Assembly (NCBI GenBank): GCA_011033025.1
Contig: WFMF01000500.1
Location: 58,801 to 122,800, forward strand
DNA: 64,000 nt
Source: Beroe forskalii
Lineage: Eukaryota; Ctenophora; Nuda; Beroida; Beroidae
Direction: 5' to 3'
Part shown: in pieces, positions 40,401 through 51,413 of the stretch
How positions within the stretch are numbered: position 1 is the stretch's first letter
Layout of the letters: every line of letters begins with the position of its first letter
Program-made: the position numbers and the translations under genes
Notes under the pieces: model-generated
The model's database searches: none
What the model was told of the DNA's origin: nothing
Seen by the model: only the letters and a program-made list of their open reading frames with translations

Positions 40401-43252
40401 GAGGGAATGGTTGAATTAAACGTTTTCATCCACAAAACAGTTCATTTCTGACAGATCTTGAGATTTATCACGGAAATAAGTCATTAGCGCATGCTGACTT
40501 GCAAACCATATATAGCGCTGTGGTACTTGATGTAAACCCACACCTAAGTGAACTGTGTAACCAGATAAAATACTACACCTTGAAAAGCAGCATGTGACCA
40601 TAAGCTTTATCATATAAAGATTAGAATAATCTCAGCTATAAAGTTTAGAATTATCTCAGCTATAATAATCCTCGCTAAATTATACCATCCTTAGACTTGT
40701 CTTCAGAGTTATTCTATATCACATATTATAAATATTGAGTAAGTGATGAATGTCATAAAGACTTACTCAGTATGTTTAGAGCTTTAGTGGTTCTTAAACC
40801 AGTCATATATATAATAAACGGTGTTTAGACTTTAAGAGTAGTGTAGAGTGTAGATTATAGTAGATTGGCGAACCGTGTTAAGACTTTAAGATAAGAGTAG
40901 TGAAGAATATAGTAGATTGGCAAGAAGGTCGGTGTTTACAAGTCGTATGTTTTATCTAGTTTATTGAGTGAACGTGTGGAAAATATAAGTATTAAGTTGT
41001 GTGCTTATGGTGTATACATACATGGCTAATTGTAGTAATTGAACTGGTAGAGGCATATATTCGCCATTTGGTTGGAGGCTGCGATTGCTGGCGGTAAAAC
41101 ACTCACATGTGTTCTCGTCTAATTTGTAAAGTTGTAAGGGAGCTAGGCCGACCAGCAGCAATCCTTTTATCAACAGTTCTTTGAAATGCGATTACATGTA
41201 AGTGTAAGAGAAATTGATACTACTGTTACTTATTGCATCGTGCATCCAGGTTTTGAAATTCTGCAGAATTTAGGGATTTACGTCCTATGAGTGAAGACTA
41301 ATGACCAAATATAATCGCACAAATTCCGACACGAATCGTCGAATCACCCTTTTTCTTAACTAGACTAACCATAACATTAGCAACAATTGCATTAAAAGCT
41401 GGAATTCACTGACATTGACTCAATCATGAGCCTAAAATCTTAATGTAATGGCTTTACTAACATTATTTGGATTTCAATGTGGTAGCTGCTTCTTATTATA
41501 CAAAGCGCCATTTATCACAGAAAGTACAATAAACACTGACAGGCACTGTGATTTAAATTGCGTGTGAATCTAACAACCTAGATAGTAATTCATGTTTTAT
41601 TGAGTGCCTTGAGTGTTAGATTGAGTGTTAGATTCAATGGACTTTTTGCCTCTGTAATGAATAAACTAAGTTACAGGATTTGGGAACGTTATATTGTTCG
41701 AGGTTTAAACATTACACATATTGTCATGATAATATTATGTATCTCGTAGTAGGCTAACTTACTACGCTTAATAATATCCTTACCGCTCAGTATAGTGTAC
41801 AGACCTCACTCTTCAGAGTTTACTTCTACTGTTAGCCTGCACAAGATCACACGACCAGTAATAGTTATAGTAGGGCAATGGTATCCTTATTCCTGGTTCC
41901 ATCATTCGTTAACGGGATTGAAATTTAATGCCATCATTAACAACTTATATATTTTAGTTCCCTAGTTTCTCATGATCAATTAATTAAATGGTTTGAGAAA
42001 TGTGAATCTACGATCTTCGATCCTTTCATTCCCAATCCAAGGGATTGAAAGCACAGTATTTTATAACATACATTCATTCATGTAACTTTATCTTCCGTAC
42101 ACAGAAAAAAACATTGCTAGTCGTTAACACTAATTTGTGATTTAATGTTCAGTCATTACTGCAGCCGTTTCCTGGTTTTTATAACAACACCAGTACATTA
42201 GTACACTCAAGAGCCAAGAAAAGTATTATACACGGTAAATTACCTACAATATGATGAGGAACAATTCGCCATTTTATTAGATATTTAGATTTACCTCTAT
42301 TTTTAGATTCCTTACACCGAGAAACAATTATTCTATTTAAAGAATAAATAGAATTGGTCACTACTTAGAATTGCATCTAATGGACCTGCATTGGACATAT
42401 TGCACACTCCACGGACCACGAGTGATATTATACAATGTACATCGTGTACACTCACACAGTATAATGTACATTGTATAATGTACGGTGTTCGATACGTATT
42501 GTGTGCTAGTATGTCAGGTATCTTTGATCATGCATTCTGTAACTTTAATTAGTAAAAGAATACCATGAACTCCCGCGAACTCGCAGCTCATATTGTGATT
42601 TCAGGTAATTCTTATCGCAGATGTTATTGACACATCATGTCAATATGAACTTGCAACTGTTATCTAGAGTTAAAAGTAAACATCCTAACTTAATTAATAA
42701 GTTCTCGTAATAAAAAGTAGCAAAATTCCCACAAATCCTGAGAACGTTACACACACAGGTCACAGGGTTGCTACACACATTGTAAATAACACACGTAATA
42801 TTACAAACTTCAAACAGACAGACTACTCAAACACACAGACTACAGTATATCTACAGGGCACAGCGTCATGCAGTATATATAACGACCGAAACACTCAGCC
42901 AAGCAATTTATAATAAGACACAGACAGCTCATCACTCACTGACAAACACACTCAGCTAAGCAATTTATGACGTACAGACAGACACTTAAAGACACAGCCA
43001 AGCAATTAAAATGTTTAAATATTACTGACAAGTGACAGAAGAGAGACAGACAGCAATGTCAAGAAGACACGTAGCCAAGCAAATCATATATAGCTCGTTA
43101 ACAGACACAGAGTACAGACAGCAGACAGACAGGTAGACGCCAGACATTACTTGCTACCCCACACAGCAGCCTGGGGGTACTACAGACCACTTACCTAGGG
43201 TTGAAGTAGCAAGCAGTAAGAGAAGGAGGGGGGTTTGGTTGAGTAGCAGCAT
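19449..43252 (-). CDS. Large Ig/FN3 transmembrane receptor, 33 exons
   Basis: Spliced model of about 1499 aa. Exons 5' to 3': 43195-43252, 37450-37615, 37137-37342, 36870-36984, 36582-36742, 36288-36382, 35978-36119, 35519-35668, 35123-35305, 33513-33688, 33083-33227, 32390-32549, 32132-32249, 31923-31987, 29628-29772, 29252-29344, 28901-29062, 27859-28015, 27285-27394, 26867-27014, 25720-25832, 25359-25468, 24474-24630, 24171-24247, 23845-24012, 23375-23568, 22988-23096, 22239-22400, 21688-21753, 20606-20707, 20304-20393, 19906-20188, 19449-19561. Phases agree at every junction except 24171/24012, which is off by one base. Order: signal peptide, about nine Ig domains, three FN3, one membrane span, about 240-aa tail. 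The layout resembles neural or immune-type adhesion receptors, but no orthologue is claimed. Intron 1 (5.6 kb) lies wholly in an inverted duplication. Confidence 0.85.
20870..21190. repeat. 19-bp minisatellite with inverted start
   Basis: GAGGTGTGAGGAAAGGGAT repeats in tandem from about 20988. The same unit is inverted over 20870-20985, so the locus can fold back. It lies in the intron between exons 29 and 30 of the receptor. Flanking sequences carry inverted copies of TAAAGGGATGGCTGCTACCC. Confidence 0.8.
22401..22845. repeat. G-rich low-complexity array against the membrane exon acceptor
   Basis: Imperfect units of GGGAGAGGGGTGTGAG fill the intron up to the acceptor of exon 28. On the coding strand this is a very long pyrimidine tract. 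Confidence 0.75.
22988..25832 (-). CDS. Receptor ectodomain: three fibronectin type III domains (exons 21-27)
   Basis: Domain one runs from PNKPGQP through AIELAWREPLNTGN and YTFKVIAVNEVGAGPFS. Domain two contains SIKVKWQIPERKNNALRGYK and LDAGSLYSVQVESN. Domain three contains RLIVTWSIPENTHGKVLEY and YNVKVTASNAAGEG. These are the standard W and Y-x-V-x-V-x-A-x-N motifs of FN3. The join between 24171-24247 and 23845-24012 does not keep phase; a small indel, a missed exon or an unusual splice site could explain it. Confidence 0.85.
24806..25345. repeat. 19-bp minisatellite, about 28 copies
   Basis: The unit AGCAGTGAGTGGTAGCGTG repeats with few substitutions and starts about 14 bases from the donor of exon 22 (25359-25468). 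Since three units make 57 bases with no stop, long open frames run across it on the minus strand; these are not genes. Confidence 0.9.
26762..26866. repeat. 15-bp minisatellite against the exon 20 donor
   Basis: Units of AAACACAAGATAAGG repeat about six times and end within a few bases of the GTACGT donor of the exon at 26867-27014. Confidence 0.75.
26867..37615 (-). CDS. Receptor ectodomain: about nine Ig domains (exons 2-20)
   Basis: Domain boundaries follow recurring motifs: a Cys in strand B, a W core (WYKD, WFKD, WRRNN, WTWKK) and a D-x-G-x-Y-x-C strand F (for example DQGTYTC, DVGDYIC, DGGVYSC, DAGHYYC). The first domain has WFKDG and DEGTYYT, but both canonical cysteines appear replaced. 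The fifth domain has a degenerate strand F (KNGRISC). Most domains are split between two exons, and many domain boundaries fall at phase-1 introns, the pattern that allows domain duplication. Extracellular ligand binding or homophilic adhesion is the usual role of such arrays. Confidence 0.85.
28016..28555. repeat. 89-bp tandem array copying an intron-exon junction
   Basis: Starting from the true exon 27859-28015, the acceptor, about 45 bases of the exon 5' end and the adjacent intron are repeated about six more times at roughly 89-base spacing (marks near 28079, 28169, 28258, 28347, 28436, 28527). Each copy retains the CAG acceptor and the GTGACGG-type exon start with small changes. Confidence 0.85.
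30240..30950. repeat. Two diverged copies of an intronic repeat
   Basis: Both halves share GTGGCTTAGGCTAT, a TGACGTCATCA block and AAAATAG/ACGCATTTT-like blocks about 380 bases apart. Two near-identical 60-base direct repeats (AGCACGTGAGT...GGACGTTTTG) follow at about 31077 and 31221. All lie in the receptor intron between 29772 and 31923. Confidence 0.55.
31304..31454. mobile_element. Hairpin MITE in receptor intron
   Basis: The ends TATCACCACCAAAACCG and CGGTTTTGGTGGTGATA begin inverted repeats of about 60 bases that include GTAACCCCCCGC and its complement. The loop is about 30 bases. A fragment with TAACCCCCCGCGG also occurs near 30130. Confidence 0.75.
32550..32900. repeat. About 85-bp tandem array copying an intron-exon junction
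   Basis: The acceptor of exon 32390-32549 with about 40 bases of the exon start (TGAGAGAAGG... on the coding strand) and adjoining G-rich intron is repeated four times into the upstream intron. Each copy keeps a CCAG acceptor, the last one degraded. It parallels the 28016-28555 array. Confidence 0.85.
33800..35122. repeat. 27-bp minisatellite, over 40 copies, against a splice donor
   Basis: The unit TCCTTAATAAACACAGAGAACTCCTAC varies slightly between copies. The array ends exactly at exon 35123-35305, whose donor on the minus strand reads GTAGGAGT. The same GTAGGAGTT occurs in most units, so the array is a chain of donor-like sites. Because 27 is a multiple of three, both strands show spurious 300-plus codon open frames. 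Confidence 0.9.
38450..38629 (+). other. Small open frame preserved in both arms (uncertain)
   Basis: A 59-codon frame (MQYLLFNAMNH...) is open here and has a 61-codon counterpart at 61740-61555 on the minus strand. The copies differ at several residues, and the ends differ. It lies in receptor intron 1. No family is recognised; chance preservation between recent duplicates is likely. Confidence 0.2.
40015..40087. repeat. Perfect palindrome present only in the left arm
   Basis: A 36-base arm beginning GTACATAAGAGTACATGC is followed directly by its inverted copy. The right arm at about 57463-57493 has only one half, so this is a local inverted duplication after the arms separated, or a deletion in the other copy. 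Confidence 0.85.
43195..43252 (-). CDS. Signal-peptide exon of the receptor (left copy)
   Basis: The ATG opens MLLLNQTPLLLLLLATSTL, a short polar start and a Leu-rich core. The exon ends CCTAG before GTAAGTGG in phase 1. Joining to the exon ending at 37615 gives ...STLG then SWWPTAQLIDPP, a sensible cleavage region and start of the first Ig domain. A near-identical exon lies in inverted orientation at 52891-52951. Confidence 0.85.
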
Positions 43253-43313
43253 CTCAAACTAGAAGAAGAGTTATTATGTCTGATATGTGTTGTGTTTCTG
43301 TCTGATGGGTGTG

Positions 43314-45489
43314 TATATCTGTCTGAAGTGTGGGTTTCTGATGGGTAGGGTAGTAGGAGGGAGTCTAGCACACTATCAGGGAATTCTTATCTCATTCTCA
43401 AGGGGGAAGAGAGAGATTAACTGAGGTTTTGATCCAGTATTATCACTTGAAATAATTACAAACGACGTGGAAACAATTGAGGAATTAGATGGGTGAGAAT
43501 GTAGAATGGCTTTCATTTGGAATTGTGTGAAATTGCGTATTGTGCAGTGTGCTATTGTGGGGACTTTGAATTGTATGGACTGACAAGGAGGAATTCGATG
43601 GCAAAAATAGAAATTTCGACTTGGATTAATAACATAGAAATTTCGACTGGGATTGATAGCATTACTCATAAAATTTAAGCCATTTCAGAGTAAATTTAAT
43701 CTTCACAGTTAAAAGAGCAGATTAAAAGCGCAATAGAACGTTATGCAGCCGTCAAGGTAATGAGATCACAAAGCGAACAAAAGAAGTAAAGATTACCAAA
43801 GTTTACATTAACTGACATCGGAGTTGGGAAGCAATAATGAGTTTTATATAATAGCATGGCGATAATGGTGGAATAGTAGCTGGGAATGTGTGTGTGTGTG
43901 TGTGACATGAAACATTAGGATGTGCTTGTGAAATGGATGTAATCTACACAATACACATTGCCCTACTTAGTCAAGTGACAGATAATAGAGGTATCTTTGT
44001 TCTCTGAAAAAGGCTTTCTGTACAATATGATTCTTTCTGATTGTTCATCAAGTTCTATAATTTATCTAATGGACGCTGCATCATCATTCATCAGTAATTT
44101 ATCACTTATCAGTGCTAAGTCAATCACGCTATAAATTGCCTGTTGCACAACCTGAATTTCAAGAGCATTAATGAGTGTGAGATCATGTGACCAGTGTTCC
44201 AATAACACATGCAGTAAAGATAACAAGACATAAGGAAAATTAGAATAATTTTAATCAACTTCTGCGTATCAAAGTATGTAAAATATTACAGTCCGTACAA
44301 ATCATAATTTAGAAATTAACAACATCTGCCAAATATATCAAATTACGTTCACCAAGAATCCGTATCATATGTCAACACTAAGGGCTCAAAGTGCGTTAAA
44401 CCTTAAAATTTTTCATTGAAAGTAGTAGATTTTCAAGTGTGTTACAAAATGATGCTTCAATTTACCTAATCATGCGATTTAGTACGCCAAGCAAGAACGA
44501 CACACCACTTTTTAGACAAAGATTTAACTTCGCTCATTCGAATTGTGTCGGTTACTTAGTCACATGAGCATTAAGCTTTATAGCGTTTGAAGGGTTTGAG
44601 CTAGAGAGATGATTTAGGCCACAAAATGTGGCATTCAGAATTTGAAACCCGTACGGGAGTGTAGGGGTATATAGGGCAGTACTAAATTATCACATGGGAC
44701 CAAGTAACACCCAAAATTATTTGAATGAGCAAATTTTAATGCAGATGGTTTTCTTTGAGCCAAAGACATATTTCTCAACGAGTATATCGCAATTAATGAT
44801 CTAAGCCTCACTTAAGTGAAATCTCGAAAGACTGACTTATGCTTCATAAATTAAAACAAAATTAATACAAAACTTATTATTATTACTAAATTACAAGCAA
44901 AAAATTTCAATTGATTACCTAACCAAAGATTAAAACTTTAAAAACAGACACAGTTTAAATTAGTTTATTATGTTTATCTTCGACAATAGTAATAATAGTT
45001 TCACACTTCACTGGCACATAAATCAAGCGGATCGCTCTATAAAATCAAATTCAAAATTAAAACATATATTGAGTTAGATAATTTTCATTGCTCTATTAAA
45101 ACATCTAAACGATGTAAAGATGCAGCTTTTATCTGATATATCATAAAACCAGTGAACCTCTGAATCAGGTCCACCCAACGATTTAGTCTGTTTGTCATCA
45201 AAACACCGAATTTGGTATTAATCATTCATTACTTTATCAATCATTGACATTGGGATCAAAGGGGTTTGAGAATTCTTCATGACAGGTATGATGGAAAGTT
45301 ATAATAACGGGAGTATCACTAAATCTACATTTTACGCTCTCCATATAATCACACGATTATCCAGTCATCAAATGATTTACTTTGAAGTTGAGTTCAGCAT
45401 TTGCTTGATACTTTGTCAATTGAAATACCAAAAACACATTCACACAAAATACGAGATTTTACTTCGGGTGCATTTAAAATCAATGGAAA
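43314..45489. other. Gap between receptor 5' end and kinase 3' end
   Basis: Nothing gene-like is seen. A (GT)n run lies at about 43888-43903. The region is AT-rich and outside the inverted duplication. Confidence 0.5.
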
Positions 45490-48400
45490 TTAGAACGTAA
45501 ATCCAGAGTCCAGCTGCCCCAAACAGTTACAACAAATATAAATGTTTACCAAGTCCGCTCAAACCAACCCATTCCCTAGCAATTGATGGTATTGCTGATG
45601 TTATAACCCATTCCCTAGCAATTGATGGTATTGCTGATGTTATAACCCATTCCCTAGCAATTGATGGTATTGCTGATGTTATAACCCATTCCCTAGCAAT
45701 TGATGGTATTGCTGATGTTATAACCCATTGCCTAGCAATTGATGGTATTGCTGATGTTATAACCCATTCCCTAGCAATTGATGGTATTGCTGATGTTATA
45801 CACCTTGAGGAGTTGGTAGAGCATGTCCGCATTCTCCACACACAGCTGCCGGTTCCGAGCATTGGTCTTCTCGAACTCTGTGATCCGATCCATGAGCTGC
45901 TTCTTCACCTCAGGCGATTCCACTGTTGGCAGAGCCACCTGCAGGGTATCATCTTATTATCTTGTTTATAAAAGGCATAACATTTTTTAAAAATAGGCGA
46001 GGAGAATGAAGCCGATGCTCAATATCATGATTCATTAGATTCGTGACCTTATGAGCCTGATCTACTTTTTACCAATCCAGAAAAATGTAGAGATACACAA
46101 TCAATATTTGAGTAATTCTAAATGCGTGATTTCAGCTGTATTCGGTAGTTTAGTACCTACCGTGCAAATCACATTACTGGTAAGAAATTGATACATCCGG
46201 ATTCCGGATGAGTAAGGACATTGTTGTCACATACCACAGTATAGTGCACCCAGTTAATCAATACCATAGAAGGTATAACTATGTGCATTAAGCAGCAACA
46301 AACTTTACACCACAGTTTGATTGATAATTATTCAATCATAACGTACGTACAAATGTAGTTGCAGCCTGCGAAATAGCTTTATTTCATTCAACTTACAGTG
46401 CTAATTTTTGATGCAAGATCTACGAGATTTCGATACATGTGAGACCTCCAGAGTTCCAAGTTTCTCTCGTATTCTGAGAGCATGTCAAAGTCCTGCTTGT
46501 ATTCCAGTCTATACTTTCTAAGTGCTTCCTGTGTGGATGTGTCATTGTCAAGCTTGCATGACGGATTTATAAAATCAACACATACATAACTATGATCAGT
46601 GACTAGGAGCTCTCCATTGGGCAAATAATAGGTATGTTGTAACTACTAACTTATACAAGGTAAATCAAGTTCTCTGCTATTCGAAACTTCGTGGGTCAGA
46701 ACACAAATCGTGTGTCCACTGTCCACTAAATTGGCTGATCCGTAATGTAACAGATTACCTGAAGTGTTAGAAATTCTTGGATGCGTGGTTTCAAATAACT
46801 GTTGAGTTTGTTACAAAGTTCAACTGCCTCAAGAGCCACATCAAAAGCTCTTTTCTTCAGGGTTTCTAAGTAGGAACGATTGAGCTGATGCATCAAGGTA
46901 ACAGTAGTGGTAATACGCATGGTAGACTTCTGTTTCTTGTCCAGTTCAAACTGTTCATGGATCTTCATCATACTATCCAATGTGTTCTTCATGATGTTCC
47001 GCATCTCTTTCATCCGGGACATAACCTCGCCAACACTGCTATCAACCCCAGTATTATTGGCCTGGATTTCTTTAATCTTGGAATGGAGTGTGTGGAGCTG
47101 TTCATCAATATTAGTTCCACTGCTGATCTTGTGCTTTGCCCATGTGGAAAGGCATGATTTGTTCAGCTCTAACATGCTCACAATATACGTGATAGGTATC
47201 TCAGAAGCAATGCATGTCGACAGGAACTCATCAATTCCTGCATCAGAAATTTCGAGAAGAACATGAATAATTTGTTTCAAGTCTACCACTTCAATTGAAT
47301 TCATGAACAAGTCAAAGTCTAAAACACAAGGAAGTTGCAGTTTATTGCAAATAGCCCCAATAAGCTGATCTGTTAGAACAGATTTGAGATGCTGCTTTGT
47401 CCTGGGTGATAACTTGCAGATGTTGTTTGTAAGATTCGGTTCAATACGATGAAATATGTCAGATAAAAGGGTGATATTGCTGATAAATGCCTCATTTGTA
47501 GCCAAAATGTCTTTTCGTCTATCCTCCAGGTTTGATGATTTTGCTGTGAGATCAGACATGTTTACCTCCAGTCTATTGGGGCTATCTTCACAATAGTCAA
47601 CCAGAGACTGAACTGCATGTGAGACTAGAGTTGCATGAGCTATACAATTGTCTAACTCGCGAGAGTTTTGGAATGCTTCAATACATTGGGCATAGGACAA
47701 AGAATAATCATGTGAAATAACATCAGTGTTGGTTTTTGATGAAAATCTACTATTCTGCAGAGTTGTACTAGTGTACACCATGTTCAGCTGAACTTCAGTC
47801 TTTGAAAGCACATACAACTCACCATATTTCAGGAAATTTTTTTCCAGGTGCTCAATGTCAATATATCGTTCAGTCAATAAGAACTGATTAGCAGTGCTAA
47901 TGTTAGATACTTCTTCAATGATAGCTTTGAAGTCTTGAAAGGAGCAAGAAGGTTTGACATAAATTTTATGATACTTACATTCAGACATAATTAGTAAACT
48001 TATGCAGATCATCTCTTTAATTGCACTTATTTGCTCGAAATATTGCTCAAAAGTTACAGCCTTAAATTCATCTTTCTCCAAAAGACTTCCTAGAATAGGC
48101 TCAAGTATTTTTCGGAGAGATTGTGACATGGGTGATTTTGAAGGTAATTCGTTGCTATAAACAATTGGACCATCTTTTGTTTTTTGATGCCCAGAAATTA
48201 CACCTGTTTCTTTATTATTCAGCATCTCAAACATAGTTGCTTTGTCATTCCGACCTTGGTAGGGCCTGAAAGGGGTTTGTCCAGCTGCAGCATGATAAAA
48301 TGTAGCTCCTAGACTCCACAAGTCAACTTCAGCCTTGAAGTTGGCAGGAGCTTTTTTGTCGACAAGGGCTTTCTCATAGATAGCAGGATGGAGATACTCT

Positions 48401-50615
48401 TCAGTTCCATGAAGAGACATAAAGACAGCATCCTCTTCAAGCTCTCTAGCCCCTCCAAAGTCAGTCAACTTATACACACTAGTCCCATCTTCCTTTATAC
48501 ACCTCATTATATTTCCTGTAAATGTGCTTTATTGGAGTCCATATTTTCATGTTCAGGGCTATGGTGAAAAATGAGATAAGCTTGTGGGACCATGGCAGGA
48601 TGGGAGGCATTTCAACATTAATTATAGTGTGTTAGAAAGTACTATTCTTTAGGATTCTGTTTTGTTACTTTGAGATCACTTATACAAGTCTATTGTTATT
48701 AATATGTCTATTGCTTGAGAAGTAGCCAGTTGAGTGTACCAAAGAAATCTGAAAGGGCAAATGACTTGTGAGAGAAAGTGGCGATAGGGAGGAAGAAAAA
48801 GCAACAGTTGAAGTGACAGGTTTTGTAGGCCAAATTATGAAAGATAGATAAGTAATGAGTAAATATGTTAATATTTGAATTTATTGATGGACGAAGAATA
48901 ATTGTCCCATTAACAATGCCATGATTTAGGGCAGAGGCAGTAAAATGAGATGCTGTAAATTGAAAACAATAAATTTAATTATAAATCAAACTTTGAAGGG
49001 TCATTGACAAGAAGTTATGTATGATTTGAAAATAATCCTACCTGGTTTGATATCTCTATGAACAACATTATTCTCACGGAGATATTTTACTCCTTCTGTT
49101 ACATCTTGCATGACACAAAGGAACTCATTGTCTTCGAGACCATTCCTGTTTTCAGGTAAGGAAAGAAAACAGAATAAACTTTTTCCTGCACAGAGCTCCA
49201 TAACAACAATTTTCCTAACAACAGAAGCATTTTCCTCATCTTCTATGGCTAGTACCTTGACCAAATTTGGATGTTCCAACTTTTGAACTAGTTGTAACTC
49301 CCTCTGCAAAAAACACTATCAATATACATTTAAACAACACTAAATTACATCACTACTTTATACAATCAAATTGTAGAAGAATGCTTATTTGCCAGACTTT
49401 TGCCTGTCTAACCAAAAAATGCATCAACTCCATTCTAAAAAGGCTTTGCTGCCTGTTTTCATCTATAATTGACAAATTGAAAATTATGTATCTTTAGACA
49501 CTCATAAAATGAAAAGATTTTAGCACAAAAATGTATCAATAACTGAATGGTCATTCTTGAAGATTGGTTAATTGACTTATCTAATAAGCTTAGCACAAAA
49601 CAAAAAACTATCATGTAATTGTCTCTTAACTTGTGACATTATTTATCAGTGTGCACATTATTTATCAAAAACAGTAATTAAGTGACATGGTTCTTAAGTG
49701 TACTAAGGTATGCTCTTAATTGAGCCCTGAGGTTAATTTACTATTGAAAAGTAATAATAATGATAATAATAAACTAATGAAAACATAGATTTGCTACATA
49801 AAATGGGACTTTGTTGATTATTGGGGGGAGTTTCACTGTCCCAATTGTCCCAATTGTCCCTGTCCCAATTTACTTTTTTTTGAGTTTGGGACTGGTTTTT
49901 GGGACAATTGGGACAACCCCCCTTTTATACACTCAAATGTAAAAAGTTGGACAAATTGTCATCTATCATTTTTACATTGATCAATGTTTTTCATCATACA
50001 TTCTAAAAAGGCAAGTTTTGGTTGTGTGCTGCTATGTAACAAGTTGTAAATTATGTAAAAACACTAAACTCCCACTCAAAAACACAATCATTTGAGCCCC
50101 AAATTGTCTCTGTCACTTTTGTCCCAATTGTCCCAAATGTCCCATTTGTCCCAGTCCGTATTCAATTTTTGAGTCCCATTTGTTCCATTTTCTCTGTCCC
50201 ATTTGTCCCAATTGTCCCATTTGTCCCAAATGTCCCAATTGTCCCAGTCCGAATTCACTTTTTTGAGTCCCATTTGTTCCATTTTCTCTGTCCCAATTGT
50301 CCCAATTGTCCCAAATGTCCCATTTGTCCCAATTGTCCCTGTCCCAATCCACTTTTTCTTGAGTTTGGGACAATTGGGACAGTGACACCCCCCCCCCATT
50401 ATTGGTTCATTTATATCATAACTAACCTGTTGTTGGTACATATCTCGGGAAATGCCACTTTTGTTAAAAACCTTCACAGCAGATGGTTCACCAGTCTTTC
50501 TATGATAGGCCTTGAAAACCTCACATGTTGCTCCATGACCAAGTACATCCCCTTTATTCCACACATAGTTCTGGGAGCTTTGAAGTTGAGACACCCCATG
50601 CCTTTGTGAACTCAT
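45490..50615 (-). CDS. TBK1-like: TBK1/IKK-epsilon-like serine/threonine kinase, six exons
   Basis: Spliced model of 832 aa. Exons: 50427-50615, 49042-49303, 46759-48515, 46397-46528, 45804-45938, 45490-45513; all junctions are in phase. Kinase domain about residues 19-320: glycine loop GHGATCEVF, Lys48 (AVKVFN), HRD at 145-147, and DFG at 169-171 followed by GARELE. Splicing across 49042/48515 restores HRDIKPGNIMR; the unspliced frame would lose the catalytic-loop Asn. FMSLHGTEEYLHP matches the TBK1/IKK-epsilon activation loop, with Ser184 as the probable phosphosite. A ubiquitin-like domain follows at about 331-388, then a helical scaffold region. In vertebrates this family phosphorylates IRF3 and autophagy receptors downstream of STING, MAVS and TRIF; the role here is inferred from homology. 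It is somewhat longer than the usual 720-730 aa. Most of the protein lies in one 1757-bp exon. Confidence 0.9.
45570..45803. repeat. 39-bp minisatellite against a kinase exon donor
   Basis: Six copies of a 39-base unit (starting CATTCCCTAGCAATTGATGG) end at the donor of exon 45804-45938. On the coding strand the donor GTGTATAACATC is echoed in each unit as GTTATAACATC. The open frame across it (REWVITSAIPSIA repeats) is a by-product. Confidence 0.9.
49840..50395. repeat. 9-bp TGTCCCAAT-type repeats in kinase intron 1
   Basis: Clusters of TGTCCCAAT, TGTCCCATT and TGTCCCAAA occur at about 49840-49920 and 50095-50395, with an inverted piece (GGGACAATTGGGAC) in each. The second cluster ends about 30 bases from the donor of exon 1. 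Confidence 0.85.
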
Positions 50616-50933
50616 TGAGTCATGAGCACTGATGATAAGAAATGTTATACATACCTGGAACTTGTCTTGAACAAAGTATATAAATCAATTCAATTCAATA
50701 ATAAATCTTTACAGCACAAAAGTTGAAATATATTTTTCTATGGGGTTATATAATGAAGCATCTAAGATGTGCTGAGGGTAGGCACCGAGTCAAATTTAAA
50801 ATCTGTTTAAAGGGCCTCCTGTTGAGGATTAAGTATAGGATAATTAATTAATTAATTTATCTAATACACTCCTAATTGTGAGCCCAAAGAGCAATATCAG
50901 TCATGCAAAAAAATAAACACATCTAAAAAACTA

Positions 50934-51327
50934 CAAATGTGCTCATAACACTTTATGTGACAGTTGACTTGATCTTTTGATCTAGTTTGACCAGATGGAG
51001 CTTTGAATTCCCTACACTGGAATGATGAACTTAAATTCCTGAATGAACTTGAAGCTTATGAGACTAACACACCATCTAGTGGTTGGGGGAGCGTTGGGCG
51101 CCCGTCAAATGCATTCAACCCCACAACACAGTCGCAAGTCTGTGTGCCACAGTGTTAGCTTTCATTACACCATATCATTTTTGGTGTCTCATTATCATTT
51201 GTTTGGATCTGCCTAGATCTCTGATAAAGGTATCTCACTTGGATCCTGTCAAAGACTAAGGATAGAGCTGTTGGAAAGTTTTGTGGCTTGACTGTACAAA
51301 GATGACTGTATTTGTATCCCAAAGATA
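50934..51327. repeat. Direct duplication upstream of the kinase, copy 1
   Basis: About 394 bases from CAAATGTGCTCATAACAC to CCCAAAGATA recur at 51414-51816 with few changes. Copy 2 has a 9-base insertion after CCCTACACTGGA. This lies just upstream of the kinase start and could carry regulatory sequence. Confidence 0.85.
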
Positions 51328-51413
51328 ATTGTTTATACCTTGCTTGCAAGGAAACAGGCGCCCAGAATGGAGACATTGTTTCACTGGTTGTTTCGTCTCT
51401 ACAGAGTTGCCTT

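Larger units (their letters stand above)
37644..43313. repeat. Left arm of large inverted duplication
   Basis: Sequence from the receptor 5' flank (to about 43313) through exon 1 and nearly all of intron 1 recurs in reverse orientation at 52829-64000. Matching landmarks include the exon-1 ATG, the GGTAATGCTCCTAGCACG block, the AATTGGACTGATCAA block and the TCATCAATGTTCTT-type block that meets the window end. The arms differ by scattered substitutions and small indels. The arm contains the empty target sites for the right-arm insertions. Confidence 0.9.

Noticed and set aside
40416..40613. 65-codon frame with a relative in the right arm
   Set aside because: The right-arm copy has a one-base frameshift, so there is no sign of protein conservation.
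45527..45862. Open frame with repeated REWVITSAIPSIA
   Set aside because: It is the 39-base array read through from a kinase exon; the true donor lies at its edge.
50088..50615. 175-codon frame including DWDKWDIWDN repeats
   Set aside because: The first 63 codons are kinase exon 1; the rest is readthrough into the 9-base repeat in intron 1.
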